From: Poecilobothrus nobilitatus
Taxonomy: Eukaryota > Arthropoda > Insecta > Diptera > Dolichopodidae
Length of the DNA stretch: 64,000 nucleotides
Assembly (NCBI GenBank): GCA_947095535.1
Contig: OX352772.1
Location: 145,309,447 to 145,373,446, forward strand
Reading direction: 5' to 3'
The position numbers and the translations under genes were made by a program. Positions within the stretch are counted from its first letter, which is position 1; each line of letters begins with the position of its first letter. Below are positions 45,743-57,115 of the stretch, in pieces. The notes under the pieces were generated by a model that saw only the letters and a program-made list of their open reading frames with translations, was not told the origin of the DNA and ran no database searches.

Positions 45743-47890
45743 AAGTAAATGTAACAGTAAGTCGATGCAACCGACTTATTAATACCCTACACCTGAATAA
45801 TTCGAATTAAATTAAAAATCCATAAGTTTTTTTGGCAGCTGTTTGAACTTCTTCCCTTTTCCGTCTTATTCAACTCGAACTTCAGGAACATAAAAGAGGC
45901 ATCTTCTTGGGATATGCTTGACACCTTTGTAAAAAATTTTAAGTTTCTATCCTTATTAATTTTGAAGATTGTTAGTCCTTGGGAGGTGTATGTCAGGTAC
46001 CCGAATTGCCACTCCAATTCATCGAATCCATCTCAGGAACATAAAGAAAACATGCCAGAACACCATTGTACTAAATTTAAAGGTTCTACTTTTGTTGGTT
46101 TTGGAGATATGCTCGTTGCTCTGGGGCTCGTCCGGAAGCTTCCAAGATTTGAACGCATGGACCAAATCCTCACAAATTTCAGAAACATAAATCAAAGATG
46201 AAGGAACACCATTCTGCCTAATTTAAAGGTTATATTTTTGTTGCTTTTGGAGATAATATCATTTGCTTTGAGGCTCGTTCGGAAGCTTCTAAAATCCGAA
46301 CCCAAGGACCAAATCCTCTCAAATTTCAGAGACCTAAATCAAACATGAAAGAACACCATTCTGCCGAATTTAAAGGTTATATCTTTGTTGTTTTTGGAGA
46401 TAATCTCATTTGCTCTGGGCTCGTTCGGAAGCTTCCAAAATCCAAACCCATGGACCATATCCTCTTAAATTTCAGAGACATAAATCAAACGTTAAGGAAC
46501 ATCATTGTAAAAAATTTAAAGTTTCTATCTTTGTTGGTTTTGGAGATAATCTCGTTTGCTCTGGGGCTCGTTCGGAAGCTTCCAAAATCAAACCCATGGA
46601 CCAAATCCTCTCAAATTTCAGAGACCTAAATCAAACATGCAAGAACACCATTCTGCCAAATTTAAAGATTATATCTTTGTTGTTTTTGGAGATAATCTCA
46701 TTTGCTCTGGGGCTCGTTCGGAAGCTTCCAAAATCCAAACCCATGGACCATATCCTCTTAAATTTCAGAGACATAAATCAAACGGGAAGGAACATCATTG
46801 TAAAAAATTTAAATGTTCTATCTTTGTTGGTTTTGGAGATAATCTTGTTTGCTCTGGGGCTCGTTCGGAAGCTTCCAATATACGAATCCATGGATCAAAT
46901 TCTTTCAAATGTCAGTTTCCAATTTTATAGAAAAAGAAACATAACAGCACAACCTTGTACTAAAAATAAAGGTTCCTTGTTGTTGGTGGAGATATACTCG
47001 TTTGCTCTGGGGCTCGTTCGGAAGCTTCCAAGATCCGAACCCATGAACCAAATCCTCTCAAATTTCAGAGACTTAAATAAAACATGAAAGAACACCACTC
47101 TGCCAAATTTAAAGGTTATATCTTAGTTGGTTCTGGAGGTAATCTCATTTGCTCTGGTGCTCGTTCGGAAGCTTCCAAAATCCAAACCCATGGACCAAAT
47201 CCTCTTAAATTTCAGAGACATAAATCGAACGGTAAGGAACATCATTGTACAAAATTTAAAGGTTCTATCTTTGTTGATTTTGGAGATAATCTCGTTTGCT
47301 CTGGGGCTCGTTCGGAAGCTTCCAAAATCCGAACCCATGGACCAAATCCTCTCAAATTTTAGAGAGTTAAATAAAACATGAAAGAACACCACTCTGTCAA
47401 ATTTGAAGGTTATATCTTTATTGGTTTCGGAGATAATCTCATTTGCTCCGGAATCATTCGGAAGCTTCCAAAATCCAAACCCATAGAGCAAATCTTCTTA
47501 AATTTCAGAGACATAAATCGAACGGGAAGGAACGTCATTGTACAAAATTTAAAGGTTCTATCTTTGTTGGTTTTGGAGATAATCTCGTTTGCTCCGGAAT
47601 CATTCGGAAGCTTCCAGAATCCGAACCCATGGACAGATTTTGTCCAAATTCTAACTTAGGCTTCCTTTCGTAATTAGTAACCTACTATATAAATTTCATC
47701 AAGATAGCTTTATTAGTTTTTGAGTTATCGTGCGAACGGACGGACGGACGGTCATCGTTAATTCGACTCAGGAGATGATCCTAATTCAGAATATATATAC
47801 ATGTCCATATCTAACTCGCTTCCCTTTTGGTGGTTACAAACACCATACCAAAGTTAATATACCCTATACTTTAGGTATAGGGTATAAAAA
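45743..47890 (+). repeat. Dispersed repeat family B, long copy with 11 tandem units
   Basis: The copy starts AAGTAAATGTAACAGTAAG and TCGATGCAACCGACTTATTA, then ATACCCTACACCT, and ends ACTTTAGGTATAGGGTATAA, so its ends carry a short inverted TACCCTA(C/T)ACCT. After degenerate units resembling those at 31540 come eleven units with a GGAAGCTTCC-type core at 46134, 46281, 46427, 46574, 46720, 46867, 47021, 47167, 47314, 47460 and 47606. The spacing is 146-147 bp, once 154. The closing part has GAACGGACGGACGGACGG near 47733-47750. Overlapping frames on both strands in 45787-47673 are translations of the tandem units and are not genes. Confidence 0.9.
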
Positions 47891-48508
47891 GAGGAATATA
47901 CAAAAGAAAATAAGAATGAATAGAATTTTATAACGAAGAAATTAACCTAATTTAATACAAACTAATTTAAATTAAATGAAACTTAAAGTTGAAATGGAAT
48001 TGTAGAAATTAAATAGTAAAAAAAAAAAAAAAAAGAAGAGAAAAAAGAAAAAAAAAATTTAATAAAATTATAAGAACAGACAGCTTATGCTACGGTCGTA
48101 ACAAAATAAATATACACAATGTAAATATTTAAGAATTATAGTTAATGTAAATATACAATGTAAATATATAAGTTTTATAGCTTATATCTGAATTATATGT
48201 TAGATTATTAAAAATAAAGAAAAAAAAACATAAAAACGTAATAAATCATTTTAACAATATATGTATGTAGGTATTAAACTTAAATTAATAATCTCATGCA
48301 TTGATTTTTAACGAAATTTCCATGAAAAAAAAAATAAAAATTAAAGTTATTAATCCATTACAAACCAAGAAAAAATTGAAAAAAATATTTATTCAAAAAT
48401 TGCAGACCATGTGAGACAAAATTTCTATATATTTAGTTTTGAATTATTTTTAACTATTTCGTTGTCATTGCCTCTTGGATTCCATAGCTTTTTGTTCTTC
48501 CTTAATTA
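47891..48508. other. AT-rich spacer
   Basis: No gene was recognised. It contains a purine-rich run (48019-48058) and a short direct repeat, ATACAATGTAAATAT (about 48112 and 48151). Confidence 0.5.
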
Positions 48509-48934
48509 TTAACTTTTCCTTTCTTTTTTTAATAACAAATCGATTAGTAATTGTGAAAGCTTAATTTTATGCGTAAAGCATTTTTCATTTTCGTTGAACC
48601 ACGTAGAATATTTATGTGATTTATTAGTAGCTTCCAAACAAGAATAGAAAATGTTTTTTTTTAAGTTCTTTTGATAAAAGTTTTGAGAAAAAAAGTGATC
48701 AAATATATTGATTTGAAATTGGGTCAATTCAATAAAATTTTCTGTTAGAGCTTTTAAATGGACAATATCTGAGTCATTTTTGTAGTTTTTTTTGAAAAAT
48801 AAATAGTTCCGACTCAAGTAATAAAGGGCTTTTAAAAATCTTGAAAAATAAATCGTTACATAACACACAAGAAATTTTTTTCTAAGTACATAACTAAGTA
48901 CATATTTCCAGTTATGTATTAAACTTTTAAGCAT
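48509..48934 (-). pseudogene. Possible P-element-like transposase, distal fragment
   Basis: A 141-codon minus-strand frame begins MLKSLIHNWKYVLSYVLRKK and ends NEKCFTHKIKLSQLLIDLLL, then KKERKS. By position and orientation it follows the P-element/THAP9-like fragment at 49017-49500. 'LLKSxxxNW' is similar in style to the segment after the first catalytic block of those transposases. The similarity is weak and I cannot confirm it by eye. A chance frame or an unrelated gene remains possible. Confidence 0.35.
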
Positions 48935-49016
48935 AAATACGTAAATGTATTTCGCGACCTAATTTGTTTTTTCGTTGCCATTAGCAGAAAGTCCAAATTT
49001 TTCGTCTTACGCAGAA

Positions 49017-49500
49017 TTATAAGTTAAATCTTCTTATAGCTATTTCATCGAAAACTAATACTGATTCTTTAGAAAGAGAACTAAAATTTGAAAAAATGAC
49101 ACCTAATTCAGTTATATTTTTGTGATTAAAACCTACATTTAAAAATTTTACTGGAATCCACCTATTTATTGAAGAAGGGTGAGGTAAATTATATTCCTTC
49201 CTTTCATCTTCTGACAAAATTTTTGTATTTTTAAAATTCATTTTTAGAAGCGCCTAATTATTTTTAAGATGTTGCTTAAAAAAGGTTGTTCCTCAAATGA
49301 ACCATTAGAGAATTTAACTTTTGTTTTCTAATTTTACGTTTTAACTTTTTATTTCGCAACTTTAAATTTCTAACTATTTTTTTTAAACTAATATATTCTC
49401 TTTTGTAGGACTTTAAAGCTTTGCGCGTTAAGTTATATCTTTTGAAATAAAATGTTTCTCTTTTTTGGAATTTTAAGCAATTTTTACAAAATCGAATTTT
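49017..49500 (-). pseudogene. P-element/THAP9-like transposase fragment
   Basis: On the minus strand, a Lys/Leu-rich coiled-coil-like stretch (about 49300-49480, including SLKKIVRNLKLRNKKLKRKI) is followed by a stop near 49253. The 75-codon frame to 49017 then contains NLPHPSSINRWI and SLSKESVLVFDEIAIRR. A coiled coil, then 'LP-P-(S/T)-(I/L)-x-(R/K)-W', then 'V(L/C)xFDE(I/M)' is the layout of P-element and THAP9 transposases, where the Asp of FDE is catalytic. The THAP zinc finger that should lie further upstream was not seen. The fragment is inactive. Confidence 0.6.
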
Positions 49501-49539
49501 GGGAAAAACAGGAAAAGGAATTTGGGAAAAGGAATTTTT

Positions 49540-50245
49540 TAGATTTTGACCCTATACAGCTCCGAAACGGGTGGCGATACAAAAATGTTTTCTGATATGA
49601 CTTATACTATTACTTTCAGAGACCTAACTTCTCTCAAAGTGCCAAGTTTCTAACTTAAACCGTTTGGAAGATAGAAGGAGTCAAGAATTTAGCAAAATTT
49701 GAGTTTCGCATAACGGTTAATTAAGACACCGTATGGCCCAAGTATATATTTATTGTATATATATTTTAAAGGTATCAAAAGCAGTAATCGTTTGGCGTTT
49801 TCAAATTGAAGATGTACCTTATACAACTTGTGTTATAACTGGTGGGGCTACAGAAACAAGTTGTTAATAATAAAATTAATGTTTTTATAATATCTATCAG
49901 CAGTTAAAATTGCATTGCTCTATTTCAAAAAAAATTTGGGAATCTAAAAGTTAGGTATTCGAGAGCTACCCGAAGTTTTGGCCGGATCTCAACCAAAAAA
50001 AATAAGGAACCTACAAATTGATGTAAGAATATTTTGTAATAATTGCAAGACTGTAGCTTTCTTAGTTTTTGAGTTATCTTTGACGTAAGGATGGACGGAC
50101 GGACAAAGCTTAATCGACATAGAATTTGATTCTGATCCGATCCAAATCTTTGAAGGCATATCTACCTAGCTTACTTCGAGGTGTTACAAACGGAGGTGCA
50201 ACTTTAATATACCCGATCCTTATCGTACGGGTATAAAAAAAATTT
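49540..50245 (+). repeat. Dispersed repeat family A, copy 3
   Basis: This matches 40590-41340 block by block: CGAAACGGGTGGCGATACAA, CGCATAACGGTTAATTAAGAC, CAGTAATCGTTTGGCGTTTT, CGAGAGCTACCCGAAGTTTTG, then the terminal module with GGATGGACGGACGGACAAAG, AATCGACATAG, CGAGGTGTTACAAACGGAGG and ATACCCGATCCTTATCGTACGGGTATAA. It lacks the Myb-linked left part found at 39717. Confidence 0.8.
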
Positions 50246-51329
50246 AATTTCAATTGTTTACGGTTTTACAAACAAAAACAAATGTCTAAATGGCAATTGT
50301 AAAAATTTTAGAAAGAAAACCAAATCTTAAAGCGCCAATTTTAAATATTTTCAATTGTATCACAATTTTGTGATGCGTTTTTGTTACATGGTACCAATTG
50401 ATTTTCGCATCGCAAATTAAATGCGCACATTTTTGGGAGGCGTTTTTTTTACATGGTAAGGGACTAGTGCAAACTGAAAATTTTCACCAGAACTGTCAAA
50501 ATTTTTCATCTACACCGTTGTGGAAGCAGGCCCTTGCACTATTTTGCTTTTAATTTGAATATGTAATACGAATTTTTCTTTTATGTAATATATCATATTT
50601 GTATTTTTATTAATTTATTATGCTCCTTAAATTTACAATTTTATTTTTAGAAACAAAGTATTTAAAATCTTTACAACTATAACTTTGATTTTATTTTTGC
50701 AATTTTAAATATTATATATTATTTTAAGTAAAACCGGGGGAGAAAATTTTTATAATATGAAACACATACATAGATAAAACTTACAATATATGCTAGACTA
50801 CCTTACGAACTATATTACTTATTCTAATTTACACTTAACATATTATATTAAGTTATAATATAATATTATATTATATTATATTAAGTTATACATATAAATT
50901 CAAAATTTGTAGTAAAGGGTTCTTTAAAAAACTATTATTTGTAATGAACCTTACTTTTAGTGTTTGCTATTGATTTGTAATAAAGTTAATGTTGGTTTCA
51001 TTGTGAAAAATATGTTTCAAAAATGGAGTATAAGATTCATCATCATTTTACAAAGTTTATTCTGCGTTATTTGTATCTTCTGTATATGAGTGGTAGCGCC
51101 ATCTTTCCAGACGAATGAACTATGGTCTTCATAATTATTAATTTTCAACTAATAATTCAGGTTTTCTGCAAATGTAGGACTATAATATTCGAGTATAATT
51201 ACCTTTATCTTAACTAAAGTGGCGAAATATGTCCATTAAAAGTTCTTTTTTTTTTATCAAAAATAACACCTCGTTAAATTATCTGCCCTATTATCTGTTA
51301 TTAATTTTTAATGTAGTTGTAAGTAAAAA
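50246..51329. other. AT-rich spacer
   Basis: No gene was found. 50460-50540 is GC-richer (ACACCGTTGTGGAAGCAGGCCCTTGC) but shows no frame or match. 50850-50890 is a TTATATTATAT microsatellite. Confidence 0.5.
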
Positions 51330-52140
51330 CGAGGAAGAGTGCAGTAGAGTAGACTGTATCAACTCTGGGATACCCATATGAACGTAATATATCCTGTTCT
51401 ATACAACATGATTATCTTTTACAGTACAGACGTTATAACTACAGAGATAGATTTATCTAAATTGTTGAGTTGTATGACTGCTACAAAAATCTATTGCACC
51501 AGCACAACTAAATTTTACAGAAGTTGTTGCCATAAAAATTGATTATCGTTTGTAAGATTTCAGACGCTTAGCTTCATTAAGTTCCAAGAGGTGCAAGAAG
51601 CCTGAACCGGCTGCTCTAGACCAACCAAAGTTTACAAAAGTTTTTGGCATGTAACACAACACCTTTTCATAAAATTTCAGATACCTAGCTTTAATAGACA
51701 CTGAGTTATATACATTTAAAAGAGAAGCTGTATGGCAGCTACCCGTCCAAGCACAACCATATTTTACAGGCGTTATTGGCCTGTAACTCGACACAATTTT
51801 GCAAAATCTGAGACACCTAGCTTCAATAGATACTGAGTTATTTCCATATAAAGAAAGAAGTTGTATGGCAGCTACTCGAACCCGGCGGCCTAAAAAGTTG
51901 GATTTAAATAACAAAACTAACAATTTTTCAAAAGTGACGTAAACAAATTTTTAGTCTCCTAGCTGCTTTATTTTTTGAGTTATCGTGCGGACGGACGGAC
52001 GTACATGACTTAATCGACTCGATTCTGAGCCGATCCATACCTTTGACACTATATCTAGCTCGATTCCTTTAAAGTGTCATAAACGTAATGGCAAATTTAT
52101 TATACGCTTGAACATAGTTCATTCGGGTGTAAATAGTATA
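51330..52140 (+). repeat. Dispersed repeat family C with tandem units and shared terminal module
   Basis: Tandem units of about 119-139 bp are marked by (A)C(G/C)(C/T)TAGCT at about 51564, 51683, 51815 and 51954; each has wording like CAATAGA(T/C)ACTGAGTTAT and GTATGGCAGCTAC. The right end is the module TTTTTTGAGTTATCGTGCGG, ACGGACGGACGTACATGAC, AATCGACTCG and ATATCTAGCTCG, then a diverged end near TTCATTCGGGTGTAAA. The minus-strand frame 51543-51923 arises from the tandem units. Confidence 0.75.
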
Positions 52141-52557
52141 TACATAAACATAATTGTTGGTAGTGATATTGTGTTACTTTAAAATAAAACATCTATAACT
52201 ATATATCCATAAACTCATTCATATACATATGTATGTATCGATATTATTGGATGGAAAGCATAAAAGATAGCATAAAATTAAGAAAAGGTTACACAGAAAA
52301 AATTCAAAATTTAATTAAAAATTTTATTGTGATTTTATATTTTAAATTATGCTCTTTTAAAAGCTTTGGTGTTGGACACTGCTTTCTCTTTTTATTTCTC
52401 TTCACAATATTACATTTGATTTTTTTCTTTTTTCTATTTTTCTGTTATCAACGTTAAGAATATTTTTAATAATTTTTATAAATATTTGATGTCGTATGGC
52501 TTTAACGTTTTCTTATTCAAAATATTTAAAAACAATCAAAGTGGCCTTTCGTATTAA

Positions 52558-55080
52558 AATTTTTTTTTAAATTTTGTTTTTATGAGGGCTGGTGGAAAAC
52601 TCGAAAGTGACCAAGCGGAACTGCACGTGTTTCCTCAGGGTAGTGTTGGACTTTAACCAACCAAAACCACCCCCTTTTAAAATCAAACTTTAGAATGGAA
52701 CCTTTAATACAAATGTACAGTTTAGTTTTGGGGGGACATTTTGAAGAAAGATGTTCTCTTCTTAAACTTAAGTAAATCGTACACATATGAATTACTAACT
52801 TTAGGGAACACATGCGATTTTATATGGTTCCACAAAAGGGACGTGCGCATGACAAACGAATTTCCATAAGCTGTATTTCGCTATCTTGATAACTCATGGT
52901 AGCGATGAGCATCTGTTGCCCTCCTTGTTTCTCGTTGGAAAACTTTGAGTGGCGGCATTAATTGTTTTATTTCTTTGGAACAAGTGTTAATTCCTACGAG
53001 ATACCTATAAAACAAGGTCAGTGACCCAACTGTGCGACGATGCTCTGTTGACTTTACCCAATTTTTGAATTTTTGCTAAATCGTTATTTAGCTCTCTAAT
53101 AGTGAAATTTTTTGCTGTTGTATTAATCTGGTGATTAATGTTACAGCGGCTATGAAACTCATAGGAAGCTACAAGGGTGCTGTCGTCTGCGAAACTGTGG
53201 ATCGGATTGGAGGTTAATGAGAGTAGATCATTGATAAAGGTTAAGAAGAGAGTTTGGGGATAAAACTGATCCCTGGGGAACATCAGCATTTATTTTGAAT
53301 TTTTCAGATGAATATCCATCGACCAGTACACGAATCGTGCGATTCGAAAGGAAATCTCCAATCCATTTTAGAAAGACCCTACCTAGACCTAATGCTTTGC
53401 ATTTTGCGAATAGAGCATCTTGCCAAACTCGATCGAAAGCCTTAGAAATATCAATAGCCACAACATCAGACTGATCATAATGATGAAGGTTGATGCTTAG
53501 CTTCTCACAAAGGTAAGTCATGAAATCACCGGTTGAACGACGGGCTCTGAACCCGTATTGGCGATCATGAAGCAAACCTTTGTGGTCCAGGTATTTCAGA
53601 AGCTTTTGGTTCACTATTTTCTCCATTACCTTGGGGAGGACCGAAGTTATAGCAATAGGGAGGTAGTTGGAGGGATTGCTTTTATTACTTTTTTTGGAAA
53701 TTGGGAAAATATGTGCAACCTTCCATTGAGTAGGATGTATACCCGAAGTGAAGGAGAGGTAGAAAAGGTTGCGCAGAGGTTTTGAAATAGTAGAGTAGGT
53801 ATTTTTAAGCACCATGGTGGTTATACCATTCGACCGGCCGACTTATTTGTATCAAGATTTCTTAAGATTTTCATCACTGCCCTCGTCCTAAAGTAAATAT
53901 TACCGAAGGAGCAGCCAGCTCCTGGAACAAAAGGTGGCATCTGAGCTGATTGTGATAGTGTCGAATTGAAAGCGAACTGCTGACCAAATAATTTCGCCTT
54001 CTCTTTAGAATCTGATACGGTTTTGTTATTAATATCAATAAGTGGTGAAAAGGAAGACCCTCTAACGTCTTCCTTTAGACTTTTGGAAAATGACCAAAAA
54101 GACTTGCTATTCTTTGGCATGTGGATGATTTTACGTTTCAACTTTTGGTTGAATAAGAATTTTTGCTTATTGATAACTCTCTTGCATCTGTTTCTCACCA
54201 CTATTTAGTTGGCCCTGTGGGTCGCCGACCTTTTGTTTTGGTACAGTTTAAAAGCCTCGTCTTTTTAGACATGGCTTCTTTGCAAATACGATTAAACCAA
54301 GATTTGGGACCCCTTTTAACAGATTTCATGAAATGAGGAATGAATAACCTCATTCCAAGTAAAATTCCCGGAAACTTGTGTTAACCAAACAATGTTTGGA
54401 ATTACCCAGGAGACAACTAACTGAAACCACATATTTTTCAGGATGTGTGGTGAGAAACAGATCCAAGAGGTGACGTTCATGATCAGCACGGTCCGGGGTC
54501 CTAGTGGGATTTTGGACAAGTTGAGAAAGGTGGAACAGTATGGAGAATAGTTCAACTTGTTTCCCAATTAAGTTTTGACTCGGGGAAATGTTGCTAGAAA
54601 AATGAAGCCAGTCCCTGTTATGAATGTTGAAATTTTCCGCCAGAACATTTTTAGGTTCTGGAGATGAGTCCAAAATTTCATTGATCTGGTTCGATAGATT
54701 TTCAATAGCAGTTCTTGTTCCATTCAGTTTCTTCATATCATTTATGATATAGGAAACAGAAATGTATGACATGCTTTTCAACGAGAATTTTGACCCAAAT
54801 GTAATGAAAGGTTGGGCTAGAACATTTATATTTTGGAAGTGTGTTGAAAGCCATGTCATTTTTTAGACAGCGATACCTCTTTTGGGTACGAAGTTTGAAA
54901 TAAGGGAGTAGCCGGTAACATTAAAGTTATCATTGTGGTTACTGACTTGTGCTTCATATAGGGCTAAGACTGCTGGTTTAATTGAACTAACATGGCAATC
55001 GACGGCATGAAAATTTGTTTGAAACCCGCGTATGTTACAGAAATTAACATTAAAATTGGTAATTTTGATGGAAAAAAATT
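52558..55080 (-). pseudogene. Jockey-like LINE ORF2, frameshifted
   Basis: This is a minus-strand LINE of the same family as 8746-11445. Reading from 55080: endonuclease start (FCNIRGFQTNF), then 54859-54350 with NIHNRDWLHFSSN and ERHLLDLFLTTHP, then the linker (54201-53821). 53815-53228 is the RT: QWKVAHIFPISKK, QYGFRARRSTGDFM, VVAIDISKAFDRVWQDAL (motif A), INADVPQGSVLSP (motif B). 53289-53005 has SFADDSTLVA (motif C). The C-terminus runs to about 52590 (PPLKVFQRETRRATDAH). Its 3' end meets a T-run at 52559-52570. Breaks are single frameshifts near 54870, 54210, 53240 and 53010, so it is comparatively young. Confidence 0.88.
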
Positions 55081-56732
55081 AAGATAAAGCAAAAGTTAAA
55101 ACAATAGATAATAATATTAAAATTGAAATCTAGTTTAAAATTAAAATGAAATCAGAGTTGAAATTGTTATTAAAATCAAAATTAGATTTAAAATCAATTC
55201 TAAAATTAACCAAGATCAAAATCTGACTTAAAATAAATTAAAGTATGTAAATTAAGATTAAAGTAAAAATTAAAATTAACAAAAATTAAAATTTATTCAA
55301 AATTAAAATCAAAAGTAAAAGTGTATGATTGAAATAACCCGAACTTGACAACACTTTAAAATAAATTACTATCAATCTCAATATCAATACTTTATATCAA
55401 CTTAAATACTTTATTAATACTTTTCAATATTTTGCCAAATGGTTTATATTTGTAATTGAGCAAATGGTTTATAGAGCAAATTATTGATATTATGTTTTTA
55501 GCACATTTTCAAAAAATTTTTTATTCGCTTTTATTTCTTTTTTACTTTTTTGTTTGTTTTCGGTTAGATGCCTACATTTTTTTTTTAAGTTTTACAGTAG
55601 CACCTACAGTCTATTTAAGAAATAGGAATTTAGTACTTATATATAGAACATTCTGAATATTTTTTTGTTCGTTTATGTTTACCGTCCATTCATATAAATA
55701 TAATTGTTGCTATTAAAAAATTATAAATCTATAACACATATATTCATTCATATTATCTATAATATGGGCTGAACATGAACTTCTGATTTTTGCATTGTAT
55801 TATATTATATTGCGGCAAGATTTTTAAAAAATTAAGAAAACGTTACATAGCAAAATTCAAAATTTAAATAAAAATATTATTGCAACTTAATTTTAAGTAA
55901 ATATCAGATGTACGTATGTATATGCAAAAATAGACTTTAAAAATATTTGAAAACAATCAAAGTAAAATTTTTTGTTCTTTTTTTCCTATTCGTTTTAATT
56001 TTTCTTCGCAGTACATATTACATTTTTTGTTTTGTTTTCTGTTATTTTCAGAAAACATATTTTGTATATGTATTTTTATTTTTTCACGTAATAGCTAGCA
56101 CTATTTACCAAATTATATTCAAATTATATTTCACTTTATTTCAATATAAAAACAATTACCTATAGGTATATTTTTCTCTCAACTTTTTTATAGAAAATTG
56201 TAAAGAAAACTAAATAAAAATTTATTAAGAAATATGAAAAATAATTATACATTATAAGAAAAATTAATATAAAAGTTTTATTAGAAAAAAAGTAATATAC
56301 TATATACATATTAAAAATTATATAAGAAAAATTAATATATTAAAAATTATATAAGAAAAATTAATAAAAAATTAAGCAAGAAAAATTAATAAAAGTTATA
56401 TAAGAAAAATTTATATATTAAAAATTATATAAGAAAAATTAATAACAAATTAAGCAAGAAAAATTAATAAAAGTTATATAAGAAAAATTTATATATTAAA
56501 AATTATATAAGAAAAATTAATAAAAAATTAAGCAAGAAAAATTAATAGAAAATTATACATATGATGAATATCTTTGTATAAGAAAACTTAATACATATAT
56601 TAAAAATTATGTATTGTTTTCTTATAAAATAGAATAAAAATTGCATATTCAGCAAAAGGACTATTTTCTGAAAAAAATAAAAAGCGATATAAATTAAGGC
56701 TGAAGTTCAAAGATTTTTCTATCCATAATTAC
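55081..56732. other. AT-rich spacer with simple repeats
   Basis: No gene is supported. 55080-55330 is a degenerate array of 'AAATTAAAATC/AAAATTAAA' words. The hydrophobic frames at 55456-55656 and 55947-56165 come from T-rich sequence. 55730-55870 repeats elements of 52140-52320 (CATAATTGTTG/ATAATTGTTGC, then AAAACGTTACATAG... AAATTCAAAATTTAA), so these two stretches are related copies of an unclassified repeat. Confidence 0.5.
56290..56550. repeat. 78-bp tandem repeat, about 3 copies
   Basis: AAGCAAGAAAAATTAATA occurs at 56374, 56452 and 56530, exactly 78 bp apart. The intervening sequence is TATATTAAAAATTATATAAG plus AAAAATTAATA(A/C)(A)AAATT. Each 78-bp unit is itself built from shorter TATAAGAAAAATTAATA words. 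Confidence 0.85.
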
Positions 56733-57115
56733 CTACTTTAAGCGAATTTCTAATTTACGTGAACTTTTTGCTAGTTCATCTAGAACTGCATCTGTAGAAA
56801 TCGCGACATTACGATGAATATTAAGTAACGCTAATCCATTTAACCTATCTTCACTCATTGTGCTGCGTAAATACGTTTTAAGTCGTCTCAATGTTGAAAA
56901 AGATCGTTCACTGCTTGATGTTGTAACTGGTAGTGTAGCAAATATTTTAAGTAATTTTCGAACAGTTGGGAAAATTTAATCTAAATACGTGTCTGAAACA
57001 GGTCTTGTAGTAAAGTATTTACAAAGGAAAATAAACCATTTTTTGGTAACTATAAGCCAATATTTATCAATAAGTTCATTTGAGTTCAAAATATCTAATT
57101 TGAAATCACCACAAA
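56733..57115 (-). pseudogene. hAT transposase C-terminal (dimerisation) fragment
   Basis: The minus strand from about 56975 to the stop at 56733 is open and reads FPTVRKLLKIFATLPVTTSS, then SERSFSTLRRLKTYLRSTMS, EDRLNGLALLNIHRN and a polar tail ending RKLEIRLK. SSSERSFSxLRRIKTYLRSTMxxxRLNGLALLNIHR is the classic hAT-family C-terminal dimerisation block (Dimer_Tnp_hAT), as in ZMYM1/THAP12-like insect proteins. Upstream, 57115-57000 reads 'LDILNSNELIDKYW', followed by a stop. There is no start codon or catalytic core. It is a different hAT lineage from the one at 19981-21156. Confidence 0.8.

Noticed and set aside
46410..47491. Overlapping long reading frames on both strands over the tandem units, up to 225 codons
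   Set aside because: They repeat the same peptide every unit because the 146-147 bp period is close to a multiple of three; several frames on both strands are open at once and no protein family is recognisable.
46134..47640. CRISPR-like array
   Set aside because: Units are contiguous, about 147 bp long and wholly repetitive, with no unique spacers; the context is an animal transposon-like repeat.
51543..51923. 126-codon minus-strand frame
   Set aside because: It is a translation of the family C tandem units, with no domain and repeated wording.
55456..56165. Two Phe-rich frames that look like membrane proteins
   Set aside because: Poly-T-derived translations without conserved residues.
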